Source: DATMBF01 sp035559595
Lineage (GTDB): Bacteria; Bacteroidota; Ignavibacteria; UBA10030
DNA: 64,000 nucleotides
Reading direction: 5' to 3'
Assembly (NCBI GenBank): GCA_035559595.1
Contig: DATMBF010000007.1
Span: forward strand, 1-64,000
Shown: piece after piece, positions 59,564 to 64,000 of the stretch
How positions within the stretch are numbered: the stretch's first letter is position 1
Layout of the letters: every line of letters begins with the position of its first letter
The notes under the pieces: generated by a model
Database searches by the model: none
Told to the model about the DNA's origin: nothing
The model's input: the letters and a program-made list of their open reading frames with translations, nothing else
Position numbers and translations under genes: made by a program

Positions 59564-61108
59564 ATGAGGCACACCGAAACCGTCCTTGTTCTCGACTTCG
59601 GATCACAGTATACGCAATTGATTGCCCGGAGAATCCGCGAGCTTGGTGTATACTCGGAAATTCACCCTTACAACATCTCCACCGACCAAATCAAAGCAAA
59701 ATCACCGATTGGCATCGTTCTTTCCGGCGGACCGGCCAGCGTTTACGAGCCAGATGCTCCCCATCCCGATCCGAACATTTTCAACCTTGGCATTCCAGTA
59801 CTTGGAATCTGCTACGGACTTCAGCTCATTGGGTATCAGTTGGGAGGTCGGGTCGACAGGTCTGCTCGACGGGAATTTGGGAGGGCGACACTGCGAATAG
59901 ACAAAGGGGACGATCTGCTTGCGGGATTGAACGGCTCAACAACGGTGTGGATGAGCCACGGCGATGCCCTCAGTCAACTTCCGCCACAGTTTGAGCCAAT
60001 CGCGCATACGGACAATGCGCCGATTTGTGCCATAAGAGATCCGTTGAGGAAGATCTATGGTGTGCAGTTTCATCCTGAGGTTGCTCACACACCGGACGGA
60101 AAGAAAATTCTTTCCAACTTTCTCCTGAATGTTTGCCAGGCAAAGGGGGATTGGACGGCAAGCAGCGTGCTCGAGCAATCCATTCGGGTGATCAGAGAAA
60201 CAGTCGGCAGGTCGAACGTCCTCTGCGCTCTGAGCGGTGGTGTAGATTCGTCGGTAGCGGCGGTGTTGATTCACGAGGCAATCGGTGACCAGCTCCATTG
60301 TATCCACATTAACAATGGATTGATGCGAAAGAACGAGAGTGAATCCGTCGTTGAGACGTTTCGAAAAACTTTTCATATTGGTCTGACGTATATTGACGCG
60401 TCTGAACTCTTCCTGTCGAGACTCAACGGGATCGACGATCCGGAGCAAAAACGAAGAATCATCGGAAAGACCTTCATCGATGTTTTCGATGGTGAATCCG
60501 CGAAGCTTGGACGGGATTTCGAGTTTCTTGCACAGGGGACGCTCTATCCTGACGTTATCGAGTCGAGCTCCTTCAAAGGACCGTCGGTCACGATCAAAAC
60601 TCACCACAACGTTGGCGGTTTGCCGCTCGGGATGAAGTTCAAGCTCATCGAGCCGTTTCGGGATTTATTCAAAGATGAAGTGAGAGAGATCGGGAGATTG
60701 CTGGGACTTCCGGAGGAGTTGATTGAGCGACATCCGTTTCCCGGACCCGGCCTGGCTGTTCGAGTTGTTGGAGACATTACAAAAGAAAAACTTGAGCTGC
60801 TTCGTGAGGCAGATGCGATCTTTATCGAGGAAATCAGGAACGCAGGAGTCTACAACGACATCTGGCAGGCATTTGCGGTATTGTTACCGGTGAAGTCTGT
60901 TGGAGTAATGGGAGATATGCGGACGTACGAATCGACTGTGGCGTTAAGAGCCGTGACGAGCGTGGACGGTATGACAGCTGATTGGGCAAAGCTTCCGTAC
61001 GAACTTCTCGCAAAAGTCTCGAACCGGATCATCAACGAAATCCGCGGTATCAATCGTGTCGTCTATGACATCAGCTCCAAGCCCCCGGCGACGATTGAGT
61101 GGGAATGA
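59564..61108 (+). CDS. guaA: GMP synthase (glutamine-hydrolysing)
   Basis: 514 residues; converts XMP to GMP. The N-terminal glutamine amidotransferase has the nucleophile Cys83 in VLGICYGLQ and the His/Glu pair in FHPEVAHT. The C-terminal ATP pyrophosphatase has the P-loop ALSGGVDSSVAAVLI and the dimerisation domain ending YDISSKPPATIEWE. ATG 59564 gives the normal N-terminus (TVLVLDFGSQYTQLIARR); the frame is open upstream to 59480. Confidence 0.97.
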   Translation: MRHTETVLVLDFGSQYTQLIARRIRELGVYSEIHPYNISTDQIKAKSPIGIVLSGGPASVYEPDAPHPDPNIFNLGIPVLGICYGLQLIGYQLGGRVDRSARREFGRATLRIDKGDDLLAGLNGSTTVWMSHGDALSQLPPQFEPIAHTDNAPICAIRDPLRKIYGVQFHPEVAHTPDGKKILSNFLLNVCQAKGDWTASSVLEQSIRVIRETVGRSNVLCALSGGVDSSVAAVLIHEAIGDQLHCIHINNGLMRKNESESVVETFRKTFHIGLTYIDASELFLSRLNGIDDPEQKRRIIGKTFIDVFDGESAKLGRDFEFLAQGTLYPDVIESSSFKGPSVTIKTHHNVGGLPLGMKFKLIEPFRDLFKDEVREIGRLLGLPEELIERHPFPGPGLAVRVVGDITKEKLELLREADAIFIEEIRNAGVYNDIWQAFAVLLPVKSVGVMGDMRTYESTVALRAVTSVDGMTADWAKLPYELLAKVSNRIINEIRGINRVVYDISSKPPATIEWE

Positions 61109-61110
61109 TG

Positions 61111-61133
61111 AAAAAGCCCCAATCGGGGAATTG
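61111..61133 (+). terminator. Possible weak terminator after guaA
   Basis: AGCCCC and GGGGAATT around AATC (61116-61130) form a short four-base-pair GC hairpin just after the guaA stop. It is preceded by AAAAA and followed by a mixed TTGTT. Too short for a firm call. Confidence 0.3.
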
Positions 61134-61251
61134 TTGAACTGTGGCATTATGAAATTGCGGAGAGTGCCGACTTGCTGAGAAGCTGAACCGTTGGCTTACT
61201 GATATTGTAACGACTCACTGAACTGTGATACGCTAAGGACCACCAACCCTC

Positions 61252-61971
61252 ATGATCGAACTGAAGAACGTCACAAAGAAATTCGGTGATTTTGTCGCCG
61301 TGGATAACCTTTCGGTCACCATCAAGGCGGGAGAGTTTTTCGGATTCCTCGGCCCGAACGGGGCAGGGAAGACTACCACCATTAAAATGATGGCAGGACT
61401 GTTTACACCGACAAGCGGTGAGATCGTGCTGAACGGTTTCAATATCGTTCATCAGCCTGTCGAGGCAAAGAGGACGATTGCCTACATTCCGGATCACCCG
61501 TTTTTGTATGATAAGCTGACGGGTCGAGAGTTTCTCTATTTTGCAGGCGGGTTATATAAGATGGACAAAGAGCTGCTCCACCGAAGGATCGACGAGCTCA
61601 TCGAACAATTCGAAATCGGCGATTGGGTGGACAAGCGAACAGAAGACTATTCTTTGGGAATGCGCCAGCGCATTACGATTGCTGCCGGCTTACTTCATAA
61701 TCCACAAGCGATCATCATCGACGAGCCAATGGTGGGTTTGGATCCGCGCAGTGCAAAAATCGTGAGGGAGACGTTATATCAGCAGGCGCGGAAAGGGGTT
61801 TCCGTCTTCATGTCGACCCATAGCTTACCCGTTGCCGAGGAGCTTTGCGACCGAATCGGCATCATCAAAAACGGTCGATTGATCTTCTGCGATACGCAAG
61901 ACAAGCTGAACGTGTATAAGCAGCAGTACGATGGCAAATTTGAGTCGGTTTTCCTGGAGCTTACGAAATAA
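61252..61971 (+). CDS. ABC transporter ATP-binding protein
   Basis: 239 residues. Walker A in GPNGAGKTTTIKMMAG, signature YSLGMRQRITIA, Walker B in AIIIDEPMVGLD and the switch His in STHSLPVA. This is the ABC-2 exporter type (CcmA/NatA-like). It ends one base before the permease gene at 61973; the two form an exporter of unknown substrate. Confidence 0.93.
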   Translation: MIELKNVTKKFGDFVAVDNLSVTIKAGEFFGFLGPNGAGKTTTIKMMAGLFTPTSGEIVLNGFNIVHQPVEAKRTIAYIPDHPFLYDKLTGREFLYFAGGLYKMDKELLHRRIDELIEQFEIGDWVDKRTEDYSLGMRQRITIAAGLLHNPQAIIIDEPMVGLDPRSAKIVRETLYQQARKGVSVFMSTHSLPVAEELCDRIGIIKNGRLIFCDTQDKLNVYKQQYDGKFESVFLELTK

Positions 61972-61972
61972 C

Positions 61973-63676
61973 ATGGCGGTCTTCCTGCATATTCTTCGCT
62001 TCAAGATTCTCTCGTTTATCAAAACAACATTTGAGTGGAAAGCCCGGACGATCATCAGGGGAATCGGCTCGCTCATCGTGTTTGGCGGGTTTGCCATCGT
62101 TGCCTACTACCTTGCAAGCGAGATTACGGAATTCGTTCTTACCAAGACCCGCACCGGTCTCTATCTCTTTCATCGATTCATCTCGATGATGCTCTTTGTC
62201 TTCTTCATCGCAGTCAATCTCGGCAACATCATCGTTTCGTACGCCACGCTGTACAAGTCCACCGAAGTTGGCTACCTCATAACGAAACCGGTTTCGTTTA
62301 CGAACATCTTCATTCTCAAATTTCTCGATAATTTTCTTTACAGCTCTACCACTCTATTCCTCGTTGCGTTTATGGTGCTCCTTGGCTACGGATCGTATTT
62401 TTCCTATCCATGGTACACCATGTTGGGATTTCTTGTCTTTCTTCTTATTCCATTCATGTTTCTTGCCGCATGTCTTGCTGTCATCATTCTGATGGCCATC
62501 ATGAAAATCGCCGGGCACTGGGGATTTCGCCGGGTGATGGGTGGTCTTTCGCTCATCTATATTGGATTGATTTATTTCTTCTTCAAAGTCTCCAACCCGA
62601 TTAAGCTTGTTGAGGAAGTGAACAAGCACTATCCCCACGTGGATGAGTATTTCATGTCGCTTGATCCGGGCTTTTTGAAGTTTTTGCCGAACCATTGGAT
62701 TGCTGAATTCATGCTTTACGTGGCGCGTGGTGAGATCGGCCACGCGCTCCCATTTGCCGCTATCCTCCTGGGTGTCACTGCGGCGTGCTTTGTTGTCTGT
62801 TTGGTCATCGCCCATCGGTTTTACTACAAGAGCTGGCTTATTACCTTTCAGATGCAGGCAACGGTCAATTCACCGCGAACATATGAGCGGATCAGGCGCT
62901 TCGATTTCCGGAAGCCTTCGAAATTGACGCCAGAATTGGAAGCTCTCATCAAGAAAGAGTTCTTCCAATTCTTTCGTGAGCCGAGTCAGTGGATTCACCT
63001 TGCGGTGCTGCTCATTCTCATCGTTGTTTTTGTCTCGAGCTTGCGCGGTCTTCGGTTTGCCATCCGCTTCGCCGAGCTTCAACTCCTGACCTATCTCGTC
63101 CTCTTTGCATTCTCGGCCTTTCTTTCCAGTTCGCTGGCACTCCGATTCATCTTTCCGATGATCAGTCTCGAGGGAAAACCGTTCTGGTCAATCATCAGCT
63201 CCCCTTTTCCACTACGGAAACTCTATACGTTGAAGCTCCTCATCGGGTTTGGACTCCTGGGGGTTACCGCGGCGGTGGTCTCAACGTTCATGAATCTCCC
63301 ATTCCGTCGTCTTACGCCGGAAGCTATCTACCTTTTGTGGTTCGGACTCTTCTCCAGTCTTTCCATTGCTGCCGCCATGGTGTGCTTGAACCTGGGCCTT
63401 GGCGGTTACTTTGCCAATTTTCAGGAAAAGAATCCCATTCGTGTTGCATCGTCGCAGGGAGCGACTCTTACCTTTTTGGTTTCGCTCGTCTATCTTGTGT
63501 TTCTTGTCCTCATTGTCATCCTTCCACTTTCCCGCTTTTTTGAAGCTGCCTTCATTCGCGCACCCTTCAATCCGGAGGGCCTGTTTATTTCCAGTGTCAT
63601 CCTTGGAATTGTTTCCGGGATTGCCGCCCTATTCGGTACTCTGGTCGGTTTGAGCTCGCTGAAGAGGGATTTCTGA
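61973..63676 (+). CDS. ABC exporter permease
   Basis: 567 residues from ATG 61973, one base after the ATPase stop. About 12-14 hydrophobic segments, for example IIRGIGSLIVFGGFAIVAYY, FLVFLLIPFMFLAACLAVII, LRFIFPMISLEGKPFW and LTFLVSLVYLVFLVLIVILP. The polar loop ELEALIKKEFFQFFREPSQW is seen in putative ABC exporter (ABC-2-like) permeases. The partner ATPase is adjacent. The substrate is not known. Confidence 0.88.
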   Translation: MAVFLHILRFKILSFIKTTFEWKARTIIRGIGSLIVFGGFAIVAYYLASEITEFVLTKTRTGLYLFHRFISMMLFVFFIAVNLGNIIVSYATLYKSTEVGYLITKPVSFTNIFILKFLDNFLYSSTTLFLVAFMVLLGYGSYFSYPWYTMLGFLVFLLIPFMFLAACLAVIILMAIMKIAGHWGFRRVMGGLSLIYIGLIYFFFKVSNPIKLVEEVNKHYPHVDEYFMSLDPGFLKFLPNHWIAEFMLYVARGEIGHALPFAAILLGVTAACFVVCLVIAHRFYYKSWLITFQMQATVNSPRTYERIRRFDFRKPSKLTPELEALIKKEFFQFFREPSQWIHLAVLLILIVVFVSSLRGLRFAIRFAELQLLTYLVLFAFSAFLSSSLALRFIFPMISLEGKPFWSIISSPFPLRKLYTLKLLIGFGLLGVTAAVVSTFMNLPFRRLTPEAIYLLWFGLFSSLSIAAAMVCLNLGLGGYFANFQEKNPIRVASSQGATLTFLVSLVYLVFLVLIVILPLSRFFEAAFIRAPFNPEGLFISSVILGIVSGIAALFGTLVGLSSLKRDF

Positions 63677-63723
63677 GCTCGAGTCGTTGCAATTCACTCA
63701 GTCTATCCGTATTTTGACCGCAT

Positions 63724-64000
63724 ATGATTGACGAACCAACGCTCGCGCAGTTGTTGGAGCAGGCACGTTCGTTCGTGGATGAACGGAAGTTTCTTCACGC
63801 GACCCAGGTGTACCGCCGCATCATCAACGAAGTTCCTACACTGGATATTGCGTGGATTGAGCTTTCTCACGTCTACTATGAAATGAAGCAGTACGATGCG
63901 GCGGAACGGCTCTTGCTCCAGGTGGTCGAACGCGGCGACAACAAAGACGAGATTCTTTTCTTGATTGGAAATCTCTTTCTCAAGCTTGCTCAGTACGATC
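63724..64000 (+). CDS. TPR protein, N-terminal part
   Basis: ATG 63724 opens a frame that runs off the end of the window (92 codons). The sequence MIDEPTLAQLLEQARSFVDE and ATQVYRRIINEVPTLDIAWI shows TPR repeats (WIELSHVYYEMKQYDAAERL, LIGNLFLKLAQYD). No signal peptide. Its partner is unknown; it follows the ABC exporter on the same strand. Confidence 0.8.
   Translation, partial: MIDEPTLAQLLEQARSFVDERKFLHATQVYRRIINEVPTLDIAWIELSHVYYEMKQYDAAERLLLQVVERGDNKDEILFLIGNLFLKLAQYD

Noticed and set aside
1..64000. tRNA and rRNA genes
   Set aside because: I checked the intergenic gaps for T-loop (GTTCGA-type) and acceptor pairings and found no convincing clover-leaf; absence by eye is not proof.

Overview
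The window reads as chromosomal DNA of a Gram-negative member of the Bacteroidota / Ignavibacteriota / Chlorobiota group. The evidence is: type IX secretion (T9SS) C-terminal sorting domains of the YPNPFN type on two proteins, a PUR-alpha-like DUF3276 protein, a TonB-dependent receptor with a carboxypeptidase-regulatory-like N-terminus, promoters that fit TTG-n17-TAnnTT, and base composition close to 50% G+C. I cannot fix the genus from sequence alone; a deep-branching Ignavibacteriota-type lineage is my best guess. No rRNA, tRNA, CRISPR array, prophage or intact insertion sequence was recognised.

Layout. 0-10 kb is housekeeping: the end of a PUR-domain gene and its terminator, dnaG, a ferredoxin plus geranylgeranyl-reductase pair, efp-accB-accC, and gcvH-gcvP. 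9.8-13.9 kb is a signalling cluster: a PAS/GAF histidine kinase, a NarL-type regulator, then two receiver-only proteins preceded by a paired TACGG dyad. 13.9-22 kb holds three large secreted beta-repeat proteins in a row; only the last carries bacterial Ig-like repeats, a dockerin-like calcium module and the T9SS sorting domain. 22.4-27.9 kb is a tight run: beta-CASP metallo-hydrolase, sugar-nucleotide epimerase-like protein, nucleoside hydrolase, predicted outer-membrane protein and an RsbW-like ATPase.

28-46 kb is mostly minus strand: TonB receptor, lipoprotein, malate dehydrogenase, rplU-rpmA, NTF2-like and cupin proteins with a decayed relative, a secreted amidohydrolase, a zinc-type P1B ATPase with its SmtB-like repressor and operator, a coupled pair of secreted proteins (tail-fibre-like repeats plus a T9SS protein), a frameshifted histidine-kinase remnant, larE, aroE and a TPR protein. 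This part is rich in gene remnants and palindromic intergenic repeats. 46-54 kb is a plus-strand housekeeping run: yggS, divIVA, purine nucleoside phosphorylase, a truncated methyltransferase, DUF2905, ileS, dksA-like, lspA, rluD. 54-64 kb has a DUF6600 protein, a secreted GH31 glucosidase, msrA, a receiver-only regulator, guaA, an ABC exporter pair and the start of a TPR gene.

Most notable: the isoleucyl-tRNA synthetase carries a swapped GIHH signature instead of HIGH; the three-protein surface array looks like a cap, middle and anchor set with matching end motifs; and a four-copy palindromic repeat family sits between genes at 33-40 kb.
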